A stretch of DNA of 64,000 nucleotides from Serratia quinivorans (GTDB lineage: Bacteria; Pseudomonadota; Gammaproteobacteria; Enterobacterales; Enterobacteriaceae), in the NCBI RefSeq assembly GCF_946227985.1, contig NZ_CAMKGL010000012.1, positions 1 to 64,000 on the forward strand. The letters are read 5' to 3'. This document shows positions 14,288 through 25,105 of the stretch, piece by piece; the stretch's first letter is position 1; each line of letters begins with the position of its first letter. The position numbers and the translations under genes were made by a program. Under the pieces are notes generated by a model. It was not told the DNA's origin, made no database searches, and worked only from the letters and a program-made list of their open reading frames with translations.

Positions 14288-14662
14288 AATTATCCCTTTA
14301 TTTTGCAGGTATCAACTTAATTTCCCCGCATTATGCCTTGGTGAAAACAGAATAAACACACTTGATTTACATCATTACCCATTTAATTTTTAATTAAATA
14401 AAAATCAATGCCTTATGAAAAACATAAATTATTCATTTGAATTATTATGATAACCATTTACATCTATATATTTAATCAGAAGGCGAATCATTCTTATTTA
14501 AAATAATAAATAGATTACATTGCCATCGGTGTAATAAATAACCCTTTATGCCGCCTGTCATTCTTTGTACTTAACTCCCCTTCTGCGCTTCAGGCTTGCC
14601 AAGCGCCGCCGGGTGCATTACCTTCTGCGCTGATCCAATGCGGTAACAGTAAGGAGAATACG
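14288..14662. other. AT-rich divergent promoter region, ftnA/holE
   Basis: This 375-base gap is very AT-rich from about 14340 to 14545, the type of DNA that H-NS binds; E. coli ftnA is silenced by H-NS and relieved by Fur-Fe. A weak Fur-like run (ATTATGATAACCATTTAC) occurs near 14450. No ORF with a credible start is seen. Confidence 0.5.
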
Positions 14663-14893
14663 GTGGGTTACAATCTGGCAGAGCTTTCCAAAGAAGAGAT
14701 GGACAAAGTGAACGTTGATCTCGCAGCTTCCGGTGTGGCATTCAAAGAACGCTACAACATGCCGGTGATCCCGGAAATGGTTGAGCGCGAACAGCCGGCG
14801 CACCTGCGTGATTATTTCCGCGAACGCGTTGCGCATTACCGCGTCGAATCACACAAGTTTTCACGTCTGCCGTACGAGCCGAAGTCCAAATAG
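14663..14893 (+). CDS. holE: DNA polymerase III theta subunit
   Basis: The 76-residue product has the block [20 protein letters not shown] then MPVI and ends RLPYEPKSK, almost as in E. coli theta. Theta binds the epsilon proofreading subunit in the polymerase core and stabilises it. The start is GTG at 14663 behind AAGGAG. It is convergent with pip, sharing a bidirectional terminator. Confidence 0.95.
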   Translation: MGYNLAELSKEEMDKVNVDLAASGVAFKERYNMPVIPEMVEREQPAHLRDYFRERVAHYRVESHKFSRLPYEPKSK

Positions 14894-14898
14894 TAAAA

Positions 14899-14920
14899 AG
14901 CCCGCCGAAAGGGCGGGCTT
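14899..14920. terminator. Bidirectional terminator between holE and pip
   Basis: AAGCCCGCC-GAAA-GGGCGGGCTT. An A-run precedes it and T residues follow only weakly, so it probably serves pip on the minus strand better. Confidence 0.75.
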
Positions 14921-14924
14921 AATG

Positions 14925-15908
<984 letters not shown>

Positions 15909-16021
15909 TCATAAAAGCCGAAGCCACTCATTTGGTCAACGGTAAAACCTGAAAACTCCCACCCTCCCCAACAAGTTAAGGTGCGTTTGCTTAAAATGAA
16001 TACGAACTGACGGCAAAATAC

Positions 16022-16045
16022 CGGCTGGCCACAAGTCGCCAGCCG
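16022..16045 (-). terminator. Terminator of the dksA-like gene
   Basis: Minus-strand CGGCTGGC-GACTTGTG-GCCAGCCG followed by GTATTTTG. Confidence 0.7.
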
Positions 16046-16050
16046 TGAAT

Positions 16051-16476
16051 TTAGCCCCGTTTACGCAGATGTGGCTCACGCATTTCCTGAGCGGTTTTGG
16101 CTTCAATACTCAGTTCCGCCGTCGGCCGCAGCAACAGGCGCGCCAGCCCAATAGGCTCGCCGCTTTCACGGCAATAGCCGTATTCGCCGTTATGTAATCG
16201 CGTCAGCGCCGCGCTGATTTTCGGCAGCAGGCGGCTTTCGCGATCCAACTGACGGAACAGCAACCGCAGGTCTTCTTCGCGGGCGGCTTTGTCCGCTTCA
16301 TCACCGGACACCTCCCCACCATCGATATCCCGCTTCAGCGCATCAATATGCTGCAACAGCTTTTGTTGCTCGTCCTGCAAGCGCTGGCGGAAAAAAGCCC
16401 GCTGCGCCGGGTTCATGTAATCAGACTCCGGCATGGCCAGGAGCTGCTGTTGATTTAGTAAGCTCACAACGTTCAT
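16051..16476 (-). CDS. DksA/TraR-family protein with a degenerate zinc site
   Basis: The 141-residue product has a long coiled-coil region (about 25-100) with an acidic D..A tip (SGDEADKAAREED), then a DksA-type C-terminal globule: YGYCRESGEPIGLARLLLRPTAELSIEAKTAQE. Only one of the four zinc cysteines of classical DksA remains (C in YCRES); the rest are S, T and S. This resembles zinc-independent DksA2 proteins, which work with ppGpp at RNA polymerase when zinc is scarce. It stands alone between two terminator-flanked genes. No Zur box was recognised upstream. Confidence 0.85.
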   Translation of the reverse strand: MNVVSLLNQQQLLAMPESDYMNPAQRAFFRQRLQDEQQKLLQHIDALKRDIDGGEVSGDEADKAAREEDLRLLFRQLDRESRLLPKISAALTRLHNGEYGYCRESGEPIGLARLLLRPTAELSIEAKTAQEMREPHLRKRG

Positions 16477-16670
16477 TGCGCTCTCCGCTTATCAGTTTAT
16501 TGTTATATTATAACATATCATAATGATTAAGCGGCCATGCATAAGAAAACAAAATTGCACCTATAAACAATCGATTAACAAAACCACTCGCTTTCCTGCT
16601 TGCATCCGACAGGCGTAAGGGGGTTAATGGCTGAGCAACCCACCCAACCATAGGTAACTGAGAGGCCATC

Positions 16671-16781
16671 ATGAGTAAGGGAATGGATAGCAAAAAAAAT
16701 GCGAAGAAGAAGCCGTTGAAAACCCCTGCAGAAAAACGTGCAGGCAAACGCGCTAAGAAAGGCCAGTCGACCGGCGAGTAA
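16671..16781 (+). CDS. Small lysine-rich protein (36 aa)
   Basis: ATG at 16671 behind AGAGG opens MSKGMDSKKNAKKKPLKTPA, and the ORF ends GQSTGE. Fourteen or so of 36 residues are basic. The size and charge recall small conserved enterobacterial basic proteins, but I cannot name it. A strong terminator 22 bases after the stop supports a true short transcript. It may bind nucleic acid; that is a guess from charge. Confidence 0.65.
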   Translation: MSKGMDSKKNAKKKPLKTPAEKRAGKRAKKGQSTGE

Positions 16782-16802
16782 GCGAACTTCTAACCGTAAT
16801 TA

Positions 16803-16825
16803 AACCCGCCAAGGCGGGTTTTTTG
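16803..16825 (+). terminator. Terminator after the 36-aa gene
   Basis: AACCCGCC-AA-GGCGGGTT followed by TTTTG. Confidence 0.82.
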
Positions 16826-16913
16826 TTGCCTAAAATAATGCTCCACCTTTCAGCGGTTGGCAGGCGCTGGCCTGCCGGTTAAGCTAAACCTGTACAGCCA
16901 CTCTGAGGAAACC

Positions 16914-17582
16914 ATGATTTTACGCGTAATAGACACTGAAACCTGCGGACTGGAAGGCGGCGTGGTAGAGGTGGCCTCTGTTGATCTGATTGACGGACAG
17001 CCAACCAACCCAATGAGCGATTTAATCAGCCCCGACCGCCCTATTGGCATTGAGGCCATGGCCATTCACCATATCACCGAGCAGATGGTCGAAGGGAAAC
17101 CACGCATCGCGGTAGCCATCGGTCGCTATCAGGGCAGTCCCTACTATGTCGCGCACAATGCGGCATTCGATCGCGGCGTGTTACCAGAAATGCGCGGCGC
17201 CTGGATATGCACCATGAAACTGGCGCGTAACCTGTACCCGGACATCAAATACGGCAACCAATATCTGCGCTATGCGCTGAATCTCGATGTTCAACTGCCG
17301 CAGGACACCACGCTTTACCCACACCGGGCGTTATACGACTGCTACGTGACCGCCGCGCTGTTGCAACGCATCATCAAGGATTCAGGTTGGACGCCGGAAC
17401 AGATGGCGCAAATCACTGACCAGCCAGTGCTGCTGAAGAAGTTTAAGTTCGGTAAGTATCGTGGACAGGAAATCGATCGCATCGCGCAGGAAGATCCCGG
17501 CTATTTACGCTGGATGCTGAAATCTATTGAAGACCTCAGTCCGGACATGAAGCACACGCTGAAATACTATCTGATTGGTTGA
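16914..17582 (+). CDS. exoX: Exodeoxyribonuclease X
   Basis: The 222-residue DnaQ-fold 3'-5' exonuclease begins MILRVIDTETCGLEGG, giving the DxE pair (D7, E9) of the DEDDh site. Further ligands are in HNAAFDRGVL and HRALYDCYVT. ExoX degrades single strands in mismatch repair and frameshift avoidance. The ATG at 16914 is used because GAGGAA precedes it. It is convergent with ptrB, as in E. coli. Confidence 0.95.
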   Translation: MILRVIDTETCGLEGGVVEVASVDLIDGQPTNPMSDLISPDRPIGIEAMAIHHITEQMVEGKPRIAVAIGRYQGSPYYVAHNAAFDRGVLPEMRGAWICTMKLARNLYPDIKYGNQYLRYALNLDVQLPQDTTLYPHRALYDCYVTAALLQRIIKDSGWTPEQMAQITDQPVLLKKFKFGKYRGQEIDRIAQEDPGYLRWMLKSIEDLSPDMKHTLKYYLIG

Positions 17583-17614
17583 AAAAGCGGGCAGCGCCAG
17601 CCGCCCGCCTGAGG

Positions 17615-19648
17615 TTACTCCGCCAGCGCCAGAATAAAGGCGTACTCCAGCGCGATATCTTCATAAGCTTTGAAACGCCCGGACTTACCGCCGTGACCGG
17701 AATCCATGTCGGTATACAGCAACAGTTGGCGATCGTCGGTCTTCAGCTCACGCAGCTTGGCCACCCACTTCGCCGGCTCCCAATACTGCACCTGAGAGTC
17801 ATGCAGGCCGGTAGTGACCAGCATATGCGGATAATCCTGCGCCTTAACCTGATCGTACGGGCTGTATTGCAAAATGTAGTCGTAATAAGCCTGCTCGTTC
17901 GGGTTACCCCATTCGTCGTACTCGCCGGTCGTCAGCGGAATCGACTCATCAAGCATGGTGGTGACCACATCAACAAAGGGCACCTGTGCCACAATGCCGT
18001 TGAACAAGCTGGGCGCCTGATTAATCACCGCCCCCATCAGCAAACCACCGGCACTGCCGCCCATGGCGAATACCCGTTTGGCATCACCGTAACCCTGGGC
18101 GATCAACGCCTCGGTCACGTCGATGAAATCGTTGAAGGTGTTTTGCTTTTTGAACAGTTTGCCGTCTTCATACCACAGTTGCCCCAGCTCACCGCCGCCG
18201 CGAATGTGCGCCAATACAAACACAAAACCGCGATCCAACAGGCTTAAACGACTGGCGCTGAAGGCCGGATCCATGCTGCTGCCGTAGGATCCGTAGCCAT
18301 ACACCATCAGCGGGTTAGTGCCGCGCGTGAAGCTATCGTGGCGGTAGACCAGCGAAACCGGGACTTCGACGCCATCGCGTGCCTTCACCCATACCCGCTC
18401 GCTGCGGTAATTTTCCGGGGTGAAGTTTTTCACTTCCTGCTGCTTGAGCATCACGCGCTCATCGCTGTCGAGATTAAGCTCATACAGCGTGGTCGGCGTG
18501 GTCATCGAAGAATAGCCATAGCGTAGCAACTCGGTTTCCGGTTCCGGGTTGTACGCCAGCCAGGTGGTATAGGTGGGATCGTCGAAGGCAATACGCTTCA
18601 CTTCACCGCTCTGCCAGTGGATCTGTCGCAGTTGGGTCAGGCCTTCGCTGCGCTCTTCCACCACCAACCAGTCACGGAACAGGCTAAAGCCTTCCAGCAT
18701 CACTTCGATACGCGGAGCGATCAGCGTCTGCCACTGCGCCTCATCCGCCTGCTCACTCTGGTATAGGCCGAAGTTCTTGCCGTCCTTGTTGGAACGGATA
18801 TAGAAATGTTGGTGGTAGTGATCGATACCGTATTCATGATCCTTACGACGCGGCACAAACATCTGCGGCTTGCTGTCGGCACGATCGGCGTCCAGCAGCA
18901 GGATTTCCGAGGTGGTGGTGCTGCTCAGGTGGATCAGAATAAAACGATCGGAGGTGGTCTTTTCCAAGCCGACGTAGAAGGTGTCATCCAGCTCTTCGTA
19001 GATCAGCTCATCGAACTGCGGATCGGAGCCCACCACGTGGCGATAGACCTGATAAGGCAGCAACGTTTTGGCGTGTTTGCGTACGTAATACACGGTGGCC
19101 GAGTCGTTGGCCCATTCAAAGCTGCCGGAGGTATTTTCCAGCACTTCGTCGGTCCAGCTATCGTCGCTGAGGTTTTTGAAACGAATGTCATACTGGCGAC
19201 GAGAGAGAAAATCTTCTGCGACCGCCAGCTTTTGGTTGTCAGGGCTGACTTCCAGCCCGCCCAGGGTATAAAACTCACGCTGCTCGGCACGTTGATTGCC
19301 GTCGATCAGGATATCCCAATGCTCGCTCTCGGCCTGCGGCTGACGGACGTAAATCGCGTACTCATTGCCCGGTTCGAAACGCGTCTGATAGCGGTAGCCG
19401 TGCCGGACGTAAGGCACCGAATGTTCCTGCTGAGGAATACGCGCCACCATCTCTTCATACAAAGTTTCACGCAGCGCCTGTTGCGGTTTCAATACCGCGT
19501 CGGTAAAGGCGTTTTCCGCCTGCAGATAGTCCAGCACCTGGGGGTCTGCGCGCTCGTCGTCGCGCAGCCAATAATAGTCATCTACCCGCGTGTCGCCGTG
19601 GGTAGTGATGGGATAAGGACGTTTTTCTGCCTTAGGGGGTGTCATCAT
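17615..19648 (-). CDS. ptrB: Oligopeptidase B
   Basis: The 677-residue serine peptidase of the prolyl oligopeptidase family cuts small peptides after Arg or Lys. It has an N-terminal seven-bladed propeller and a C-terminal hydrolase domain with the GGSAGG nucleophile, then [17 protein letters not shown] carrying the aspartate, and [10 protein letters not shown] with the histidine. The start at 19648 gives [15 protein letters not shown]. Length agrees with E. coli (686). Cytoplasmic; no signal peptide. Confidence 0.95.
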   Translation of the reverse strand: MMTPPKAEKRPYPITTHGDTRVDDYYWLRDDERADPQVLDYLQAENAFTDAVLKPQQALRETLYEEMVARIPQQEHSVPYVRHGYRYQTRFEPGNEYAIYVRQPQAESEHWDILIDGNQRAEQREFYTLGGLEVSPDNQKLAVAEDFLSRRQYDIRFKNLSDDSWTDEVLENTSGSFEWANDSATVYYVRKHAKTLLPYQVYRHVVGSDPQFDELIYEELDDTFYVGLEKTTSDRFILIHLSSTTTSEILLLDADRADSKPQMFVPRRKDHEYGIDHYHQHFYIRSNKDGKNFGLYQSEQADEAQWQTLIAPRIEVMLEGFSLFRDWLVVEERSEGLTQLRQIHWQSGEVKRIAFDDPTYTTWLAYNPEPETELLRYGYSSMTTPTTLYELNLDSDERVMLKQQEVKNFTPENYRSERVWVKARDGVEVPVSLVYRHDSFTRGTNPLMVYGYGSYGSSMDPAFSASRLSLLDRGFVFVLAHIRGGGELGQLWYEDGKLFKKQNTFNDFIDVTEALIAQGYGDAKRVFAMGGSAGGLLMGAVINQAPSLFNGIVAQVPFVDVVTTMLDESIPLTTGEYDEWGNPNEQAYYDYILQYSPYDQVKAQDYPHMLVTTGLHDSQVQYWEPAKWVAKLRELKTDDRQLLLYTDMDSGHGGKSGRFKAYEDIALEYAFILALAE

Positions 19649-19716
19649 TGCTAAATCATCCGCTTACCTTGATTAAGGCAAGAGTGACACGATTCCCCCC
19701 GGCTTGCCAAGCGGCG

Positions 19717-20370
19717 CTACGCCAGCTCGCGCTTTTTCTCGTTCACGTCATTTTCAATGCCCTGCTTAACGTCCGCCGGGATCTTCAACGACTGCGCCAA
19801 CGCGTCAAGATAACCACGCTCCATAAAGTGATCGACGTCGATCACCATGCAGCTCAGGTAATAAACTTCTAACGCTTCATCTTCATTCTTCACGCTCTGG
19901 GCGATCAGATCCGGGTTCAGCGGCTGATCGATAGCCTCTTGCACCCATTTTTGCGCTTCCTCTCCTACCTGCAGCTGTTCCAGGCTGTGGTCGATAGCGC
20001 GTTTTTCTTCCGCATCGATATGGCCGTCACTTTTGGCGGCGAACACCAGCGCCTGCACCAGCCGTTTGGCGCGCAAATCTACCGGCGTGGTTTGCAGACC
20101 GAACTGCGGTTCATCCTGATGGGTTTCTTTCACGCGCTGCTTGTACTTGTTCCACAACACCGCGCCCACCGCCGCGCTGCCGCCGATAATCAACGCGTTC
20201 TTGCCAAATTTCCCCACCAATTTGCGTGATGACTTGTTCGCCAGCAAGACGCCCACCAGGCCACCCAGTGCGGTCGGGGCCAGCAGTTTGCCGATGCCTT
20301 CCGACCCACCAATTGAACCGGCCTTTTGCCCAATCATGGATTGGATCTGCTGCATCCAGTTATTTTTCAT
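19717..20370 (-). CDS. yebE: YebE, inner-membrane DUF533 protein
   Basis: The 217-residue protein has a glycine-rich membrane segment (LLAPTALGGLVGVLLA, then LIIGGSAAVGAVLW) near residues 28-75 and a C-terminal TerB-like helical domain (about 95-215) with FAAKSDGHIDAEEKRAID. E. coli yebE belongs to the Cpx/heat-shock responsive set, function unknown. It follows ptrB's start region, as in E. coli. Confidence 0.9.
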   Translation of the reverse strand: MKNNWMQQIQSMIGQKAGSIGGSEGIGKLLAPTALGGLVGVLLANKSSRKLVGKFGKNALIIGGSAAVGAVLWNKYKQRVKETHQDEPQFGLQTTPVDLRAKRLVQALVFAAKSDGHIDAEEKRAIDHSLEQLQVGEEAQKWVQEAIDQPLNPDLIAQSVKNEDEALEVYYLSCMVIDVDHFMERGYLDALAQSLKIPADVKQGIENDVNEKKRELA

Positions 20371-20539
20371 ACTTTACCCTTTGCCGAAGGAAACGAAGCG
20401 CGCAGGCACAGATTGGCCACACCGCCGGTGAACCGTCAGATTAGGGGATTATTTGTCAATTTACGTATGGGGGATGAAAACCTGTGTAGCGGGGAAAGTG
20501 GCCGGCTCCGCCGCCAGGCGCAAACCGGCCGGCAAGGCA

Positions 20540-21127
20540 TTAAGGCTGTTCGCCCTCTTCGCCCGGCTGTTCTTCGTATTGTTCGTACTCCGCCAGTTCG
20601 TCACGCATCGCCTGAATTGACTCACGCGCCAACAGCGACAGTGTACGGTAAAAACCGGTAGTGGCATGAGCTTCCACTTTGCCGAGGAAACGGCCGCACC
20701 AGGGCAGCAGATAGTCGTCAAACAAGGTGATCTGCGCCTGCGCTTCGTCTTCCTGCGCCTGATCTTCCAGCCATGAGGCGGCCAGCAGCAGTGAACCGAA
20801 GTGATCGGCAGGCGCTTCGCTTAATGGCATCCCGCGCTGCTGCAGGAAAGTACGCACTTCCGCTTCCGTCGCCCCTTCAACATAGGCAGAGCGGAATGGT
20901 GACACGCTGCACTCGCTGCCGACAAACATCGCGTTGAAATCACTGGACAGCTGGTTGACATCACAACCCTGCTGCAGACGCACCAACAGGTCGTCCTGCT
21001 CCAGCGGCCAGTGTTGCTTCAGTTTGCCTTCTTTGATCAACGTAAACAGCGGCACCAGCAACGGATCTTGCGGCTGACGATAAAACAGCGTACCCAGCAC
21101 GCGGCAAACAACAGAAAACTCATTCAT
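20540..21127 (-). CDS. ycdY: YcdY, TorD/DmsD-family chaperone
   Basis: The 195-residue helical protein has the blocks VLGTLFYRQPQ, NAMFVGSECSVSPFRSAY and DHFGSLLLAASWLED, typical of the TorD/NarJ chaperone family (the family EPxxS/HxLLxA motif is seen as DHFGSLLLAA). E. coli YcdY activates the partner phosphatase YcdX, encoded immediately upstream here. The C-terminus has an acidic tail (EYEQYEEQPGEEGEQP). Confidence 0.9.
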   Translation of the reverse strand: MNEFSVVCRVLGTLFYRQPQDPLLVPLFTLIKEGKLKQHWPLEQDDLLVRLQQGCDVNQLSSDFNAMFVGSECSVSPFRSAYVEGATEAEVRTFLQQRGMPLSEAPADHFGSLLLAASWLEDQAQEDEAQAQITLFDDYLLPWCGRFLGKVEAHATTGFYRTLSLLARESIQAMRDELAEYEQYEEQPGEEGEQP

Positions 21128-21169
21128 GGTAATGCCTTATACAATACGGAAAAATTTGCCGGGACGATG

Positions 21170-21907
21170 TCACAAATCGGCCAGTTCCGCAATCGCCGGC
21201 TTGCCGCGCCGTTCGAGAAAGTCCAGCAGGCGCCGTGGGCTAACGTTAAGGATGCGTTCCTGCGGGAACTCCACTTCGGCAATAATGCGCTCGCAGTGTT
21301 CAAAACCGCCGAGCGAGAAAGCAATATGTGAATCCGAGCCCAGCGCCAGCCAGCCACCGGCATCACGCACCGCAGCCGCAATCGCACGGCAGTTGTCTTC
21401 GCTGCCCTTGCGTGAATGGGTGAACGACGAGTTGTTCAGTTCCAGCGCCACTTCATACCTGGCTGCTGCCGCGGCAACCGCGGCAATATCAATCGGGTAT
21501 CTTGGGTTACCGGGGTGGCTGATAATGTGCACGTCCCCCTGCGCCATCGCAGCAATCATCGCTTCGGTATTGGCGGCTTTGTCCTGTGGCGCAAACACCG
21601 GCTCGTGGAAACCGGCGATAATTACGTCGATTTTATCCAGCATCGGACCGGTGCAGTCGATATCACCCTGCAGGTTTTTGATGTTGGCCTCGATGCCGCG
21701 CAGGATGCCCACGCCGTCCACCAGGCGCGGCCACACGTGCATGTTCATAAAGTGCCAATAATGCGGTGCATCGGCCATATCCGGGCCGTGGTCGGTGATG
21801 GCGAAAAGTTTGATGCCCTTTTGCCGGGCTTCGACGATGTAATCATGCAGCGTGCTATAGGCGTGGGTGCTGGCGACGGTGTGCATATGTAAATCAACGG
21901 GGTACAT
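21170..21907 (-). CDS. ycdX: YcdX, PHP-family zinc phosphatase
   Basis: The 245-residue PHP-domain protein begins [20 protein letters not shown], the HxH metal motif; further ligands lie in [27 protein letters not shown] and GSDSHIAF. E. coli YcdX binds three zinc ions, acts as a phosphatase and is needed for swarming with YcdY. ATG at 21907 has GGAGAAGC before it. The ycdX-ycdY pair is separated by 42 bases. Confidence 0.92.
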   Translation of the reverse strand: MYPVDLHMHTVASTHAYSTLHDYIVEARQKGIKLFAITDHGPDMADAPHYWHFMNMHVWPRLVDGVGILRGIEANIKNLQGDIDCTGPMLDKIDVIIAGFHEPVFAPQDKAANTEAMIAAMAQGDVHIISHPGNPRYPIDIAAVAAAAARYEVALELNNSSFTHSRKGSEDNCRAIAAAVRDAGGWLALGSDSHIAFSLGGFEHCERIIAEVEFPQERILNVSPRRLLDFLERRGKPAIAELADL

Positions 21908-21993
21908 TGCTTCTCCTTCTTAGCGGCCTGCCAGAGTACGGCGGCAGGCGCGGTTTGTTATTTATTTAGCTTAGCAGGTGCATCACCGGAAGA

Positions 21994-22935
21994 TCAGTAA
22001 CCGAGCTGCACATCTACCACTCCGGCCGGTGTTTGTCCGGCTTCGAGCGCGAGAATGTTCGCCGCTATCTGATCCATCGCCGCTTCCGGCAAGGTGATGG
22101 CAGCAATATGCGGGGTAATGGTGACACGCGGATGACGCCAGAACGGATGCGCCTGCGGCAGCGGCTCGGTGACGAACACATCCAATGTAGCGGCGGCAAG
22201 TTGACCTTGTTCCAGCGCCTGCAACAAATCGTCCTCAACCAGATGCGCACCGCGTGCCAGGTTGATCAGATAAGCCCCCGGAGCCAAATGCGCGAACAGT
22301 TGCTGATTGAGGATCCCGGCGGTTTCCGGCGTATTGGGCAGCAGGTTGATCAGCAATTGCACACCATCGAGAAACGCAGCGCGCTGTTCGGCTCCGGCAA
22401 AACTTTGCACACCGTCGATTTGTTTGGGGCTACGGCTCCAGCAACGCACGTTAAAGCCAAACGCCGTCAGCTTCTGCGCCACGCTTTTGCCCAATACCCC
22501 AGCGCCGAGAATGCCAATAGTGAAGTTATCCTGCTGATGAGGATCGAGCGGCCGCCACTCTTGCTGCTGTTGCAACAGCTGGTATTCATCAAAACGGCGG
22601 AAATAGCGCAGTACATAGCTCAGTGCATATTCCTGCATCTGTTGCGCCATGCCGGTATCTTCAAGGCGCAGCAACGGCACACCTGCCGGCAGGGTCCCCG
22701 GGTAGGCACGTTCTTGCTCCAGGATAGCATCGACGCCGGCGCCGAGGGCAAATACGCCTTTCAACCGACCACGGTTAGCCAACATCTCATGGGGGGGGCG
22801 CCACACCAGCGCGTAATCTGCCGGACGATCATCGCCCGGTTGCCAGGCACGAACCTGCGCTTGCGGCAGGCGCTGTGACAGGCCGGTCAGCCATTCCTCG
22901 GCATTAAAGAAAGGGTGGTAAAAAATGATGTTCAT
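21994..22935 (-). CDS. ghrA: Glyoxylate/hydroxypyruvate reductase A
   Basis: The 313-residue D-2-hydroxyacid dehydrogenase reduces glyoxylate and hydroxypyruvate with NADPH. The dinucleotide fold shows as GILGAGVLGKSVAQ, the catalytic arginine in NLARGAHLV, the glutamate in VFVTEPLP and the histidine in TITPHIAA. The order ghrA-ycdX-ycdY matches E. coli, with an 86-base gap before ycdX. Confidence 0.95.
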   Translation of the reverse strand: MNIIFYHPFFNAEEWLTGLSQRLPQAQVRAWQPGDDRPADYALVWRPPHEMLANRGRLKGVFALGAGVDAILEQERAYPGTLPAGVPLLRLEDTGMAQQMQEYALSYVLRYFRRFDEYQLLQQQQEWRPLDPHQQDNFTIGILGAGVLGKSVAQKLTAFGFNVRCWSRSPKQIDGVQSFAGAEQRAAFLDGVQLLINLLPNTPETAGILNQQLFAHLAPGAYLINLARGAHLVEDDLLQALEQGQLAAATLDVFVTEPLPQAHPFWRHPRVTITPHIAAITLPEAAMDQIAANILALEAGQTPAGVVDVQLGY

Positions 22936-23020
22936 CTTCGCGACTCCGTCTGTTTTTATCTGTTTCCATCCAGACTTCCGCGATTCGCCGACAGATGCAA
23001 GCGTTAAAGCCCAAAACGCA

Positions 23021-23045
23021 AACAGCCCCGACCAGTGGGGCTGTT
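23021..23045. terminator. Hairpin between the POT transporter and ghrA
   Basis: AACAGCCCC-GACCAGT-GGGGCTGTT, with TTTT after it on the plus strand and a shorter T-run on the minus strand. It most likely ends the transporter transcript (minus). Confidence 0.7.
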
Positions 23046-23061
23046 TTCATACCGCGGGATC

Positions 23062-24564
23062 TCAGACTGCGACGGGGGTGTCCTGCCTGATTAGGCGGCG
23101 CAGCAGCGGGATCAAAATCAGCATCACCACGCCGACACCTGCGGCTCCCCAGCCCAGCACGCTAAACACTTCGCTGTAACCGGGGTTGGTCAATGCCGGG
23201 GTACTGCCGCTGTTTTCCGGCATCAGACCCGAAACATAGCCCGCCAATACCGAAGCGACGCCGGTGACCATCATCCAGCAGCCCATCATCACCCCCTGGT
23301 AGCGCGGGGGAGCCAGTTTACCGATCATCGCGTAGCCGATCGGGGAAATCATCAGTTCACCGATGCTCTGCAGCACATAACTGATGGCAATCCATTTAAA
23401 CGCCACCAGCCCATCACCGCCGGCCAGGCTGATACCCAACGGCAATACCAGCATACCCAGCCCGATACAAAACAACGAACCGGAGAACTGCATGGGAATG
23501 TCGATTTTGCAGCCACGGGCGCGCAGGCGATTGAACCACCAGGCCATCAGCGGCCCACCGACCACGATCACCAGCGTATTGATGTTCTGGATCCACTGCG
23601 GTGCCACCTGAATGCCGTAGACATTCAAATTGATGTTGTGCTCGGAGAACAGCATCAACCCCATTGGGGCCAACTGGTACAGCGCCCAAAACACCAGGGA
23701 CCCCAATGCCAGGATCAGATAAGCGGTCATCCTGCGACGCTCGTCACGCGGATGATGGCGTAACGTGACCACGCACAGCATCAGGAAAATCAGCACGCCG
23801 AGGCCAATGACGAAGTGACCGCTGAACTCGGCGTGGGTCAGCATCACGCGGATGATTGGTACCAGCGCGACCAGCACCGCCAACCCGACCAGCATGCGCC
23901 AGCGGTATTCTCCACGACTGGCGTCGTGCAATGGTGTGTTGAGATCGGCCAGAATGCGCCAACGGCTGACGGCGACGATGATTGCCGCCGCGTTGCCCAG
24001 AGTGGCGAACAGGAACAGCGCACGGTAGTTTTCGGTCAGTTGGAAATAGCCGGCGACGGTAAAACCGACAAAGAACCCCAGGTTCATCCCGGCGTAATTC
24101 CACAAGAAGGCTGATTCACGCCGATCGTCGTCCGGCTTAAAACGCTGGGTCAACATCATATTAATGCAGGTGACGTTCAGCCCACTGCCGGTCAGGAACA
24201 TCGCCAGACCCCAGTAGAGCCCCCAAACCCCGGCAACGGCGATCAACGCGCAGCCAATCACCTGCAGTACCATACCCAGTACGAACAGGTTGCGGTTACT
24301 GAGGAAGCGCCCACCCAGATAGCCGCCGAACATATGCAAGCCGTAGTTGAACGCCCCGAACACGCCCATCATGGCGTTGGCGTTAGTTTCGCTGAAGCCC
24401 AAACGCTTGGTGGCGTACAGTACCAACGTGGAGTACAGCACGGCAAAACCCAGCGTGGCGAAGATTTGAATAAAGAACAGTGCCCCGGCCCCCGGGGGGA
24501 TGGCATGGCGCTGTGGCGCCGTCGGTGTGGAATCTGACGAAGTCAAAGTGAACCTCTGCTGCAT
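23062..24564 (-). CDS. POT-family peptide transporter lacking the ExxER motif
   Basis: The 500-residue protein has about 12-14 membrane helices and the POT-family middle features (ESAFLWNYAGMNLGFFVG and the late LQSIGELMISPIGYAMIGKLAP, which is the second POT signature). Helix 1 reads FIQIFATLGFAVLYSTLVLY, so the usual ExxERFxYYG proton-coupling motif is absent. The ATG at 24564 gives MQQRFTLTSS; the longer frame upstream has no ribosome site. It is alone on its strand. Di- or tripeptide import with protons is the family role; substrate and coupling here are uncertain. Confidence 0.82.
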   Translation of the reverse strand: MQQRFTLTSSDSTPTAPQRHAIPPGAGALFFIQIFATLGFAVLYSTLVLYATKRLGFSETNANAMMGVFGAFNYGLHMFGGYLGGRFLSNRNLFVLGMVLQVIGCALIAVAGVWGLYWGLAMFLTGSGLNVTCINMMLTQRFKPDDDRRESAFLWNYAGMNLGFFVGFTVAGYFQLTENYRALFLFATLGNAAAIIVAVSRWRILADLNTPLHDASRGEYRWRMLVGLAVLVALVPIIRVMLTHAEFSGHFVIGLGVLIFLMLCVVTLRHHPRDERRRMTAYLILALGSLVFWALYQLAPMGLMLFSEHNINLNVYGIQVAPQWIQNINTLVIVVGGPLMAWWFNRLRARGCKIDIPMQFSGSLFCIGLGMLVLPLGISLAGGDGLVAFKWIAISYVLQSIGELMISPIGYAMIGKLAPPRYQGVMMGCWMMVTGVASVLAGYVSGLMPENSGSTPALTNPGYSEVFSVLGWGAAGVGVVMLILIPLLRRLIRQDTPVAV

Positions 24565-24904
24565 TATTATTTGATAGATCAATCCCTGTCTGCTTATCGC
24601 CGGGTCATTGCCCGGCAACCTGCGCGGCGGTGTGAAAATCCTTGCCAAAACCCCGCACCAGCACCCTTCCATTTAGCGACACATATGACTAATAATCCAG
24701 TATTAATGCATATAACAGCACTGCAGACTTCACTCTTGCTGATATATTGAGCTAACGCATACTGAAGCGCTCAAATATTAGCCTGCTATATAATTTTACG
24801 CTATGTCTCCCCCATCAATTGATTCGACATGCCGGTCGATTGCTCGGGAAATCAGCAAATTGCTGCAAGTTTAGCTAAACAGTCATGGTTATGTCACAAG
24901 AGGG
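24565..24904. other. Upstream region of the POT transporter
   Basis: AT-rich around 24680-24800. No ORF or repeat stands out; it should contain the leftward promoter of the transporter. Confidence 0.4.
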
Positions 24905-24940
24905 TTGACGCTGGGATCAGATTCTCCTACATTAGCGCCC
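24905..24940 (+). promoter_or_regulatory. Promoter of the first tRNA-Ser
   Basis: TTGACG at 24905, 17-base spacer, TACATT at 24928, then a GC-rich discriminator (AGCGCCCG) of the kind that makes stable-RNA promoters sensitive to ppGpp. Confidence 0.72.
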
Positions 24941-24975
24941 GTCGACAACGCAATGCGTTAGCGATGCAGTAAAAC

Positions 24976-25065
24976 GGTGAGGTGTCTGAGTGGCTGAAGG
25001 AGCACGCCTGGAAAGTGTGTATACGCGTAAGTGTATCGAGGGTTCGAACCCCTCTCTCACCGCCA
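24976..25065 (+). tRNA. tRNA-Ser (anticodon GGA), copy 1
   Basis: Ninety bases from GGTGAGG to GCCA with a long variable arm typical of class II tRNA-Ser. The anticodon loop CTGGAAA puts GGA at 25010-25012, flanked by the CACGC/GTGTG stem. The T arm is GAGGG-TTCGAAC-CCCTC. The CCA is encoded. It differs from copy 2 at one acceptor-stem base, giving a G-U pair in place of G-C next to the T arm. It reads UCC and UCU codons. Confidence 0.97.
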
Positions 25066-25077
25066 TATTTTACGAGA

Positions 25078-25105
25078 AAGCCTGAACGCAAGTTCAGGCT
25101 TTTTT
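25078..25105 (+). terminator. Terminator of tRNA-Ser copy 1
   Basis: AAGCCTGAAC-GCAA-GTTCAGGCTT followed by TTTT. Confidence 0.9.

Noticed and set aside
22033-22878. 281-codon plus-strand frame opposite ghrA
   Set aside because: Shadow of ghrA with no start signal and no recognisable domain.
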